Assembly (NCBI RefSeq): GCF_018861705.1
Contig: NZ_JAHLEC010000036.1
Location: forward strand, 1 to 33,408
DNA: 33,408 nt
DNA from: Clostridium psychrophilum
Lineage (GTDB): Bacteria; Bacillota; Clostridia; Clostridiales; Clostridiaceae
Reading direction: 5' to 3'
Position 1 is the first letter of the stretch; every line of letters starts with the position of its first letter. The notes beneath the pieces are model-generated. The model made no database searches. It saw only the letters and a list, made by a program, of their open reading frames with translations, and was not told the DNA's origin. This document shows, piece after piece, positions 8,753 to 15,329 of the stretch. Both the position numbers and the translations under genes were made by a program.

Positions 8753-8781
8753 ATGATAATACATATTTAATAAAGCTGCAA
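8753..8781 (-). promoter_or_regulatory. Promoter of the glycine riboswitch transcript
   Basis: On the minus strand TTGCAG (8776-8781) and TATCAT (8753-8758) are separated by 17 nt. The inferred start near 8746 lies about 16 nt before the first aptamer, the expected distance. Confidence 0.5.
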
Positions 8782-8862
8782 CAATTTTTTTCGCTTTTAA
8801 TTGAAATTAAAAAGTTATTTGGTCATAATTACAAATGTCGTCAAAGTCTCACTTATGTAATA

Positions 8863-8934
8863 AAGTAATACTAAGTATTACTTTTATTACTTTTATTTAT
8901 TTTATTGCTTGTAAAGTATTACTTAGTAATACTT
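8863..8934. repeat. Two related 21-bp palindromes, 51 bp apart
   Basis: Palindrome 1 (8863-8883) and palindrome 2 (8914-8934) are both perfect around one central base. Each is built from AGTATTACT and its complement, but in opposite arm order, giving four copies of the 9-mer in total. They lie 80-190 bp upstream of the riboswitch promoter. They could be operators, nested terminators or remains of a small element. Confidence 0.7.
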
Positions 8935-8996
8935 TTTTATTGCCTTTATTATGCATATAATTGTCATACAACATCAAAACTATGTAATTACATAAG

Positions 8997-9046
8997 AAAA
9001 TGTCCTAAATTATTAAATGTAACACAATAATAGTTTAGGACATTTT
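8997..9046. terminator. Bidirectional terminator-like hairpin
   Basis: AAAATGTCCTAAA pairs with TTTAGGACATTTT, and the stem continues in part into TTATT/AATAA. T-rich sequence follows in both directions. It would end minus-strand transcripts from the small genes at 9106-9647. Confidence 0.65.
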
Positions 9047-9105
9047 AGATTATTTTTATATTTATTAATAAATTCCAACTTTGCTAAGCTTTAATCTATT
9101 TATAT

Positions 9106-9216
9106 CTATGCATAAAATCCACTAATGCTAATGCTCAGATTCTTCTGCATTTCTTTATTAACTTTATAACAATCTTTAATTATTTGTTTAACTTTGTGAT
9201 TATATTTAATGTGGTT
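9106..9216 (-). pseudogene. Possible decayed small gene
   Basis: A 36-codon open stretch on the minus strand reads VKQIIKDCYKVNKEMQ and then NLSISISGFYA before a stop. It has no start codon or ribosome binding site and follows a stop in frame. Its protein-like composition, compared with the flanking frames, is the only evidence. No family is recognised. Confidence 0.3.
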
Positions 9217-9277
9217 CTATTTTTAAAACATAATTAAATTTGTTCTTTAATTTCATCTAACAGATTACTATCTGTTA

Positions 9278-9493
9278 TTATCTCCTTCCCTTAACTTCTC
9301 TCAAATCCTCTTCATAACATTCGTCCCAACAATTGTTGGGTTCATCGTTTAATAACTCTTCAAGTGCCTCAATTTGCTCTTGAATTGAATTTTGTCTCCA
9401 TCTATAAATATCCTTGTTTTTTTCATTCAAATCATTATATTTTTCTAGCATTTCATATAAATATTTAAGTTTTGCATTTAATCTTTCTGCCAT
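9278..9493 (-). CDS. Small coiled-coil protein of unknown function
   Basis: A 71-residue, highly charged, mostly helical protein (LNAKLKYLYEMLEKYNDLNE, then QIEALEELLND). It has no membrane segment and no family I recognise. The ATG at 9493 overlaps the TAA of the preceding reading frame (TAATG), and AAAGGAGG lies 10 nt upstream inside that frame, so the pair was once a translationally coupled operon. The upstream partner is broken (9493-9647). Small coupled genes of this type are common in prophage-like or plasmid-derived islands, but no phage gene is recognisable here. Confidence 0.6.
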   Translation of the reverse strand: MAERLNAKLKYLYEMLEKYNDLNEKNKDIYRWRQNSIQEQIEALEELLNDEPNNCWDECYEEDLREVKGRR

Positions 9494-9647
9494 TATCTAT
9501 TTTCCTCCTTTAATAGCTCAATTACGCCTGTAGCTGAGTCTAACTCAATAATTAATCTAATATACTTTTAGGACCTAATTTAAGTACCTGAGCATTTAAT
9601 TTTGCCAACTGCTCAATAGTTAAGTCTATAACATATACTCATGACAT
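9493..9647 (-). pseudogene. Broken small gene upstream of the 71-residue ORF
   Basis: AGGAG precedes an ATG at 9647. The frame reads MS, an in-frame TGA, then VYVIDLTIEQLAKLNAQ and LKLGPKSILD up to TAA. A one-base shift then continues as LIIELDSATGVIELLKEE and ends at a TAA overlapping the next start. Protein-like sequence across both lesions indicates a gene of about 51 codons with one nonsense mutation and one frameshift. The family is unknown. Confidence 0.6.
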
Positions 9648-9753
9648 GTTATAGCTCCTTTTGCTTATTTATTGTTTCTATATTTTATACAATACGCTTA
9701 TTAACCATACAATACAATATCTTTTATATGCTAAGAATGCTACATAACTTTTT

Positions 9754-9880
9754 CTAAGTCTCTCCTTTATGCATAAGTGAATATTCTATATGTACAGGCA
9801 TTCCTAAATAAACATCACGAATAATAATGCCCGATTCTTCTAATTCCTTAAACCTTACTGTAAGCATGCGTGAACTTAAA
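9754..9880 (-). pseudogene. C-terminal fragment of an HxlR-type regulator
   Basis: The minus strand encodes SSRMLTVRFKELEESGI, then DVYLGMPVHIEYSLMHKGET and a stop. This is the winged-helix second half of HxlR/YodB regulators (commonly SSRMLTxxLKELE...GL...VEYSLTxKG). The first half of the domain and the start are missing. The fragment abuts an unrelated plus-strand fragment at about 9881, which implies a deletion or recombination junction. Confidence 0.75.
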
Positions 9881-9881
9881 A

Positions 9882-9971
9882 TGGGCTAAATCCTTTGAAG
9901 AAGCGCAAGCTGTTACTAATGTTGGTACTAGTTGTGGTAATTGTGTAGGAAGTAATAAAATATTAGATTAA
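9882..9971 (+). pseudogene. C-terminal fragment of a BFD-like [2Fe-2S] protein
   Basis: The plus strand reads AKSFEEAQAVTNVGTSCGNC, then VGSNKILD and TAA. The SFEEAQ...GTSCGNCV pattern is the second half of the bacterioferritin-associated ferredoxin-like (BFD) [2Fe-2S] domain, which normally has four cysteines; only the C-x2-C pair remains. No start codon or ribosome binding site is seen. It joins the HxlR fragment tail to tail at about 9881. Confidence 0.7.
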
Positions 9972-10105
9972 ATAAATGAAATCGAAATCAGTATAATATC
10001 AGCGTAAAATCACACACTAACATTACAACATAAAAACATAATTACCTTATCATCACCAGAGGATTTTGTTTTTATATAAGCTTTTTAATTTTATAAAATC
10101 TAATT

Positions 10106-10474
10106 TTAATGTGACATACCAAAAATTGCACCTGAAATAAAAGGTATTAGCCAAATAATCCACACAATAATACTAAATTTATGAAAATTAGCCTTAGCTT
10201 TTTTATCATTATTAATTAAAACTATTGTTGCCCAGAGTGCATGTAAAAGCATTAGAATTATTGCTGATAGGCCTGTTATACCATGGAAGTTAAGTTGAAA
10301 ACCCCCGTTAACAATTTTGCTCATAAGTGTTGTTCCCAAAGTATCAAAAAGTAACCCTACGTAAAAAAACAACAAATGCCATTTTTTTAATTCACCTTGT
10401 TTTTTTTCACTCCATACACCGACGGTATAAAATATAAGTGCTAATGTAATAAAAATAATTGCATACCCTAACAT
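10106..10474 (-). CDS. hsmA: HsmA-family membrane protein (TIGR03987 type)
   Basis: A 122-residue integral membrane protein with four predicted helices (about 1-20, 35-52, 62-86 and 98-118). Conserved-looking histidines occur at FHGITGLSAIILMLLHALWA and near the N-terminus of helix 4 (NFHKFS). The pattern fits the HsmA family, whose Clostridioides difficile member captures heme and protects against oxidative stress. The ATG at 10474 has GGAGGTG upstream. A TetR gene precedes it on the same strand, and an operator-like palindrome (10502-10526) lies just before it. The heme role is inferred from family and layout. A generic small quinone or heme membrane protein is the alternative. Confidence 0.7.
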   Translation of the reverse strand: MLGYAIIFITLALIFYTVGVWSEKKQGELKKWHLLFFYVGLLFDTLGTTLMSKIVNGGFQLNFHGITGLSAIILMLLHALWATIVLINNDKKAKANFHKFSIIVWIIWLIPFISGAIFGMSH

Positions 10475-10501
10475 AATAACACCTCCTAATTTACAATTTG
10501 A

Positions 10502-10526
10502 TTCATATGAACATTGTTCATATGAA
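10502..10526 (-). promoter_or_regulatory. TetR-type operator before hsmA
   Basis: A perfect 25-bp palindrome with 12-base arms (TTCATATGAACA and its complement) around one base. Its core TGAACATTGTTCA (10508-10520) matches the site in front of the tetR gene at 11156-11168. It lies 28-52 bp before the hsmA ATG, so a bound repressor would block the promoter. Confidence 0.75.
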
Positions 10527-10527
10527 G

Positions 10528-10581
10528 TTAAAGAATTACTTTAATCAATATATCAAAAATTTGATTAAAGTAATTCTTTAA
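10528..10581 (-). terminator. Perfect 21-bp-stem hairpin at the tetR 3' end
   Basis: Arms at 10528-10548 and 10561-10581 are perfect complements with a 12-nt loop. The right arm contains the last tetR codons and its stop, and the left arm lies just upstream of the hsmA operator. It may end the tetR transcript or insulate hsmA, but there is no clean U tract. Confidence 0.5.
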
Positions 10582-11119
10582 GAAACATTTCAAAGGATGA
10601 ATATTTAAAAATGGGCATCTGCACCATTGTAATATAATTCATTAATATAAATTTAGCTGTTTCATAGGAACCTAATCTAATCTTAATTTTATTGTTTTCT
10701 TCTTCTTTTAATAAAATTTTTTCTATAATAATTACTAACTTCTCTATATAAATATTTTCTTTTTCTAAACTCTTTTTAATGCAGTCGGGATTTTCATAAA
10801 GTTCAGGTTTAAGCCATACCGCTTTAAATGTTTTAATGAAAATATTTAGTTTATTAAATATTTCATTCAACTTAATATATAAGTTGTCATTTGAATTCAA
10901 TATATCTTCGAGTATGTATAAATGGTCTTTCCAATAATCAGTCATAATTTGAATAATAAGTTCTTCTTTAGTTGAATAATAATTATAAATTGTTCCAAGG
11001 GCAATTCCACATTTTTCAGACAAATTTCTCATGCTAAACTTCTTAAAACCTTCATTGTATAAAATTGCTTTTGCTCGACTTAATATAAGTTGCTCTGGAT
11101 TTTCAATTATTCTTGACAA
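10565..11119 (-). CDS. TetR-family repressor, likely HsmR-like
   Basis: A 184-residue regulator with an N-terminal TetR helix-turn-helix (residues about 10-55: FKKFSMRNLSEKCGIALGTI then YNYYSTKEELI) and a divergent all-helical ligand domain. The start is a TTG at 11119 with AAGGTG upstream; no ATG or GTG nearby fits better. It is followed by the HsmA-family gene. Matching TGAACANTGTTCA dyads lie at its own promoter and before hsmA, so autorepression and repression of hsmA are the likely functions. Heme as inducer is inferred from the hsmA partner and not visible in the protein. Confidence 0.8.
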   Translation of the reverse strand: MSRIIENPEQLILSRAKAILYNEGFKKFSMRNLSEKCGIALGTIYNYYSTKEELIIQIMTDYWKDHLYILEDILNSNDNLYIKLNEIFNKLNIFIKTFKAVWLKPELYENPDCIKKSLEKENIYIEKLVIIIEKILLKEEENNKIKIRLGSYETAKFILMNYITMVQMPIFKYSSFEMFLKELL

Positions 11120-11155
11120 TTATAGCACCTTCTAAAATAAATTATAAAGTTCAAG

Positions 11156-11196
11156 TGAACACTGTTCATTATAGATAAATTAATGCTATTTGTCAA
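11156..11196 (-). promoter_or_regulatory. tetR promoter with overlapping operator
   Basis: On the minus strand TTGACA (11191-11196), 17 nt and TATAAT (11168-11173) form a perfect consensus promoter. The dyad TGAACAGTGTTCA (11156-11168) begins on the last base of the -10 and covers the start site. A strong promoter blocked by its own product is a typical autorepressed TetR arrangement. Confidence 0.8.
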
Positions 11197-11240
11197 TATA
11201 GCTTATATTCTTAATAAAATATATTTACTTGTATATATTG

Positions 11241-11290
11241 AGCTTTTTACAAACCATCAAAAATAAGCTTTTTACAAACCATCAAAAATA
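11241..11290. repeat. Perfect 25-bp tandem duplication
   Basis: Two identical 25-bp copies (11241-11265 and 11266-11290), each containing TTTTTACAAACCATCAAAA, end 2 bp before the -35 of the ABC operon promoter. The second copy supplies the left arm of the inverted repeat over the -35, so the duplication may add or shift a regulator site. Confidence 0.85.
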
Positions 11291-11321
11291 TCTTGACATA
11301 TTTTGATGTGAGTATTAGAAT
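11280..11321 (+). promoter_or_regulatory. Promoter of the cystine-type ABC operon with operator-like dyad
   Basis: TTGACA (11293-11298), 17 nt and TAGAAT (11316-11321) form a near-consensus sigma-A promoter. CATCAAAA (11280-11287) and TTTTGATG (11301-11308) form an inverted repeat that encloses the -35, suggesting repression. The start near 11328 gives a leader of about 180 nt with no S-box, T-box or cobalamin motif that I can recognise. Confidence 0.7.
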
Positions 11322-11507
11322 GATATTCGTTATATCCTATTAAACATACTTAATTAGTTGTTTTTGTTTAAATAAACACTCATTGAAATATATTTAATAA
11401 TTTTTTATGGATATAAGCATCCAATAAATTATAAATTTTCGTTTAGAAGAAGTAAAAACAGAACCATCAATTAGTGAAAATCAAAAAAAACTTAAAGGAG
11501 GAAACAA

Positions 11508-12290
11508 ATGAAAAAATCATCATTAATAATCGGTTTTTTATTAATATTATCAGTAGGAATTGTCGGATGTGGAACAAAAACCACTGAAAATTCATTATCT
11601 AAAATAAAAAGTACAGGAACAATAAAAATTGGTACTGAAGGAACCTACTCGCCATATACTTTCCATGACAAATCAGGAAATTTAACTGGGTTTGATATTG
11701 ATATTGCGAAGGAAGTTTCTAAACGTCTCGGTGTGAAACCACAATTTGTGGAAACAAAATGGGATGGGATGTTTGCTGGCCTTGATGCAAAGAGATTTGA
11801 TATGGTAGCAAATGAAGTTGGAGTAATACCCGCTAGACAAAAAAAATACGATTTTTCAACTCCATATGTAGTTTCAAAAGCAGTATTAATAGTGAAAAGT
11901 TCTGATACTACTATCAAAAAATTTGCAGATTTAAAGGGAAAGAAATCTGCTCAATCATTAACTAGCAACTTATCTACAATTGCAAAGAAAAATGGTGCTA
12001 TTATTATACCAATCAATGGTTTTAATCAATCAATTGACCTTTTGCTTTCTAAAAGGGTAGATGCTACGGTAAATGACAGTTTATCCTACTTTGATCTAAA
12101 AAAACAAAGACCAAACATTGCTTTAAAAGTTGTTGATCAACAAGGAAATGCTCAACCAAGCGCACTTATGTTTAATAAGGGAAATAAAGAATTAGTAACT
12201 GCAGTTAACAATGCTTTATCTGATATGAAATCAGATGGTACTTATTCAAAAATTTCAAAAAAATGGTTTGGCACTGATGTGTCAAAATAA
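11508..12290 (+). CDS. tcyA: Cystine-type amino acid ABC transporter, substrate-binding lipoprotein
   Basis: Extracellular solute-binding protein of 260 residues anchored as a lipoprotein. The signal peptide ends in a lipobox with the modified cysteine at residue 21 (SVGIVGC). The family 3 fold is clear: GTEGTYSPYTFHDKSGNLTG, FDIDIAKEVSKRLG and RFDMVANEVGVIPARQKKYD. These segments are closest to the cystine-binding TcyA/TcyK group. The ATG at 11508 follows AAAGGAGG. The permease and ATPase genes follow within 14 nt of each other, and the next gene encodes a C-S lyase, which supports a sulfur amino acid substrate. Other polar amino acids remain possible. Confidence 0.85.
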   Translation: MKKSSLIIGFLLILSVGIVGCGTKTTENSLSKIKSTGTIKIGTEGTYSPYTFHDKSGNLTGFDIDIAKEVSKRLGVKPQFVETKWDGMFAGLDAKRFDMVANEVGVIPARQKKYDFSTPYVVSKAVLIVKSSDTTIKKFADLKGKKSAQSLTSNLSTIAKKNGAIIIPINGFNQSIDLLLSKRVDATVNDSLSYFDLKKQRPNIALKVVDQQGNAQPSALMFNKGNKELVTAVNNALSDMKSDGTYSKISKKWFGTDVSK

Positions 12291-12302
12291 GATGGTGATA
12301 TA

Positions 12303-12986
12303 ATGAATTTAGATGTTAATACACTAAGAATACTAAACATAATTAAAGATTCTTTTTTCCCATTATTAACTGCTGGCATAAAGTTTACCATTCCAGTTGC
12401 TGTGGTTTCCTTTATTCTTGGTTCGATTGTTGCTATGTTCACGGCTCTTGGTCGTTTATCAAAATATAAATCACTAAACCTAATATCCGGCTTTTATGTA
12501 TGGATAATAAGAGGCACCCCCTTACTCGTACAATTATTTATAATATTCTACGGATTACCAGCTACCGGAGTAACACTAGGAGCATTACCGTCAGCAATTA
12601 TAGGTTTTACTTTAAATGTTGGGGCCTATAATTCTGAAGTAATTAGAGCTTCCATTTTATCTATACCTAAAGGTCAATGGGAGGCTGCAAGTTCAATTGG
12701 TATGACTCATACTCAATCATTACTGCGTATAATCTTGCCACAAGCGGCTAGGGTGTCTGTACCACCACTATCAAACTCGTTTATTAGTCTTGTTAAGGAT
12801 ACCTCACTTGCCGCTGCAATTACTTTAACTGAAATGTTTCAAATTGCACAGCAAATAACTGCAGCAACATATGAACCACTTATATTGTACTGTGAAGCAG
12901 CCTTTATATATTTGATGTTTTGTACTGTACTTTCTACCCTTCAACAGAAGATAGAGAAAAAACTTGAAAGATATGTAGCTAGATAA
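12303..12986 (+). CDS. tcyB: Amino acid ABC transporter permease
   Basis: Integral membrane subunit of 227 residues with about five helices of the His/Glu/Gln/Arg permease type. The ATPase-contacting EAA loop is present (WEAASSIGMTHTQSLLRIIL, near 120-140), as is the early RGTPLLVQLFIIFYGLP motif. The start ATG is 12 nt after the binding-protein stop, with a weak site (GATGGTGA) upstream. The ATPase gene begins 13 nt downstream, so the three genes form one operon. Confidence 0.88.
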   Translation: MNLDVNTLRILNIIKDSFFPLLTAGIKFTIPVAVVSFILGSIVAMFTALGRLSKYKSLNLISGFYVWIIRGTPLLVQLFIIFYGLPATGVTLGALPSAIIGFTLNVGAYNSEVIRASILSIPKGQWEAASSIGMTHTQSLLRIILPQAARVSVPPLSNSFISLVKDTSLAAAITLTEMFQIAQQITAATYEPLILYCEAAFIYLMFCTVLSTLQQKIEKKLERYVAR

Positions 12987-12999
12987 TTGGAGGAAACAC

Positions 13000-13743
13000 A
13001 TGATTACTATTAAAAATTTGCATAAAAGCTTTGGAGAAAATGAAATTTTAAAAGGTATTGACGTGCATATAAGTAAAGGTGAAACAACTATTATTATAGG
13101 TCCTTCAGGTTCAGGTAAAACCACACTTCTTAGGTGCATGAACCTATTAGAAATACCTAACAAGGGAACAATAAAAGTTGGGAATAATGAATTAGTCTTT
13201 GGTGGAAACAAAGTTCCAACTGATAAAGAGATGTTAGTCCTACGCAAGAACACAGGAATGGTGTTTCAAGGTTTTTATTTGTTTCCTCATATGACTGTTG
13301 TTGCGAACATTATGGAGGCACTCACTACTGTACTTAAGCAACCTAAAAAGATTGCTCATGATAAAGCACTTAATCTTTTAGAAAAGGTTGGTCTTTTAGA
13401 AAAGTCACAAAGTTACCCTCATGAACTCTCAGGAGGACAGCAACAAAGAGTTGCTATAGCGCGTGCTATGGCTATAGAGCCTTCAGTATTGTTATTTGAT
13501 GAACCAACATCTGCACTTGATCCAGAGCTCGCAGCCGAAGTGCTTAAAGTTATGAAAAATTTATCTCTTGAAGGTATGACCATGGTAGTCGTTACTCATA
13601 ATATGAATTTTGCAAGAGATGTGGGAGACAATATAATATTTATGGATAATGGACTAATAATCGATAATGGAACGCCTTCTCAAATATTAAATAACACAAC
13701 CAACATGCGAATAAAGCAATTCTTAAATTTGGTTAATGATTAA
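13000..13743 (+). CDS. tcyC: Amino acid ABC transporter ATP-binding subunit
   Basis: Cytosolic ATPase of 247 residues that powers the importer. Walker A is GPSGSGKT at about 34-41, the signature is LSGGQQQR, Walker B is VLLFDEPTSALDP, and the switch histidine lies in VVVTHNM. The Q-loop region reads GMVFQGFYLFPHMT. The start has TTGGAGG upstream. It is the last gene before a terminator at 13795-13836. Confidence 0.92.
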   Translation: MITIKNLHKSFGENEILKGIDVHISKGETTIIIGPSGSGKTTLLRCMNLLEIPNKGTIKVGNNELVFGGNKVPTDKEMLVLRKNTGMVFQGFYLFPHMTVVANIMEALTTVLKQPKKIAHDKALNLLEKVGLLEKSQSYPHELSGGQQQRVAIARAMAIEPSVLLFDEPTSALDPELAAEVLKVMKNLSLEGMTMVVVTHNMNFARDVGDNIIFMDNGLIIDNGTPSQILNNTTNMRIKQFLNLVND

Positions 13744-13794
13744 GTAACATTTGATAAGGTAAAATACATAACATACTCTATGTTCAACATGAAG

Positions 13795-13836
13795 AGGTAT
13801 TCAGGATAATTACTATTATGTTGAATGCCTTTTTAC
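13795..13836 (+). terminator. Intrinsic terminator of the ABC operon
   Basis: AGGTATTCA pairs with TGAATGCCT (one G-U), followed by TTTTTACTATTTTTTT. An overlapping alternative stem uses TTCAACAT and ATGTTGAA just outside. Some readthrough into the C-S lyase gene is possible. Confidence 0.75.
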
Positions 13837-13929
13837 TATTTTTTTAATAATAAACATTTATTATTAAATTTAGTTGTTAATTGGGAATTAAACCAATAGT
13901 TCACTTATAAACAAAAAGGAGGTTAAAGC

Positions 13930-15135
13930 ATGAATATAAAAGAATTTTGCGATAAATATTCAATAGATAGGTTAGGAACAAATTCCTTAAAATGGGATGC
14001 ATTAGATAAACGTTATGGTGATAAAAGATTAATTGCTATGTGGGTTGCTGATATGGAATTTAAAACACCTCAAGCTGTAATCGAAGCAATGAAGAAAAGA
14101 ATTGAACATGGAATATTTGGATATTCATATGTACCTATGTCCTATTATGATGCATTTATTAATTGGGAAAAAAATGAACATAACTATGAGGTAAATAAAG
14201 AGTGGATTCGTTTCTCAACCGGTGTTGTTATTGCATTATACTGGTTTGTTAATGCATTTACAAAACCCGATGATTCAGTAATTATTATTACTCCAGTTTA
14301 TTATCCCTTCCATAATGCAGTGAAAGATAATGGGAGAAAATTGATTACATCGGAGTTAATTAATACTGATGGAGTATATACTATTGATTTTGATAATTTT
14401 GAAAAGAATATTATTGAAAACAATGTTAAATTATTTATCCAATGTTCACCTCATAACCCCGTTGGTAGGGTTTGGACAGAAAAAGAATTGGACAAACTCT
14501 TGTCTATATGCAAAAAGCATAATGTGCTTGTTGTCTCAGATGAGATTCATCAAGATATTATAGTTGGTAAAAACATTCAATTTCCAGCGGCTATTGTAAG
14601 TGGGGGTAAATATGCAGATAACTTAATAACAGTTACAGCACCATCAAAAACCTTCAACTTAGCTGGATTATTAAATTCCCAGATAATCATATCTAATGAA
14701 AAAATAATGGCAAAATATGATGCTTATGCAAAAACTGTTAATAAAACAGAAGTAAATATCATGGGATTAACTGCAGCAGAAGCTGCTTATAATCATGGAA
14801 AAGAGTGGTTAAATTCATTATTAGATGTGATACGATATAATTATAATTATCTTAAAACTAACTTAAATGAAAAAGCGCCAAAAATAATTATCACTCCATT
14901 AGAAGGAACCTACCTTGCTTGGCTAGATTTACGAGGATATGTAGATCCTAAAGATACGAAAACATTTATACAAGATAAATGTAGACTTGCAGTTGATTTA
15001 GGTGAAATATTTAGTGAAAATTGTAAGGGCTTTGTTAGACTTAATATGGCTACCGACCCCAAATATGTTGAAATGGCTGTATACAATATCATAAGAAATA
15101 TTACTTTATTAGAGAATAGTGAGTTTGAACATTAA
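13930..15135 (+). CDS. malY: MalY/PatB-type PLP-dependent C-S beta-lyase
   Basis: Fold-type I PLP enzyme of 401 residues. The family cleaves cystathionine, cystine or related thioethers to a thiol, pyruvate and ammonia in the cytosol. Seen in the sequence: the N-terminal MWVADMEFKTPQAVIEAMKK typical of MalY/PatB, CSPHNPVGRVWT, VVSDEIHQDI with the PLP-binding aspartate, and the Schiff-base lysine K240 in TAPSKTFNLAG. The ATG has AAGGAGG 9 nt upstream. Its place right after a cystine-type importer suggests uptake and desulfuration of cystine or cystathionine. It has a 186-nt upstream gap with a terminator and may have its own promoter. Confidence 0.9.
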   Translation: MNIKEFCDKYSIDRLGTNSLKWDALDKRYGDKRLIAMWVADMEFKTPQAVIEAMKKRIEHGIFGYSYVPMSYYDAFINWEKNEHNYEVNKEWIRFSTGVVIALYWFVNAFTKPDDSVIIITPVYYPFHNAVKDNGRKLITSELINTDGVYTIDFDNFEKNIIENNVKLFIQCSPHNPVGRVWTEKELDKLLSICKKHNVLVVSDEIHQDIIVGKNIQFPAAIVSGGKYADNLITVTAPSKTFNLAGLLNSQIIISNEKIMAKYDAYAKTVNKTEVNIMGLTAAEAAYNHGKEWLNSLLDVIRYNYNYLKTNLNEKAPKIIITPLEGTYLAWLDLRGYVDPKDTKTFIQDKCRLAVDLGEIFSENCKGFVRLNMATDPKYVEMAVYNIIRNITLLENSEFEH

Positions 15136-15221
15136 TCTTTTATATGATAAAGCATAAAATAATTTAATAAGTTTTTAAAGAAATTTGATTTAAAGGTATG
15201 ATAAGAATTAATATAATTATA

Positions 15222-15257
15222 GTTAAGGGTTTAGTTAAATTTAACTAAACCCTTAAC
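15222..15257. terminator. Perfect 36-nt palindrome between convergent genes
   Basis: Eighteen-base arms (GTTAAGGGTTTAGTTAAA and its complement) meet with no spacer. It lies between the convergent malY and EamA genes, where a bidirectional terminator is expected. There is no U tract on either side, which is unusual for intrinsic termination. Confidence 0.6.
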
Positions 15258-15329
15258 AACATAGGTATTGTCAAAGAAATATGGACAACCTAATTTTGAT
15301 AATTCTATTAAGATAGACACTCTCCCATC

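Noticed and set aside
11241-11290. Tandem repeat considered as a CRISPR
   Set aside because: Only two direct copies with no spacer between them.
11328-11507. Leader of the ABC operon as an S-box, T-box or cobalamin riboswitch
   Set aside because: None of the conserved blocks of these RNAs can be found.
11645-11917. Minus-strand ORF inside the substrate-binding protein gene
   Set aside because: It is a shadow of a well-supported gene with no ribosome binding site; the same applies to the antisense ORFs within gltP, murA, cinA and the peptidase gene.
15258-15329. Possible insertion-sequence end next to the perfect palindrome
   Set aside because: No inverted partner, target duplication or transposase remnant was found.
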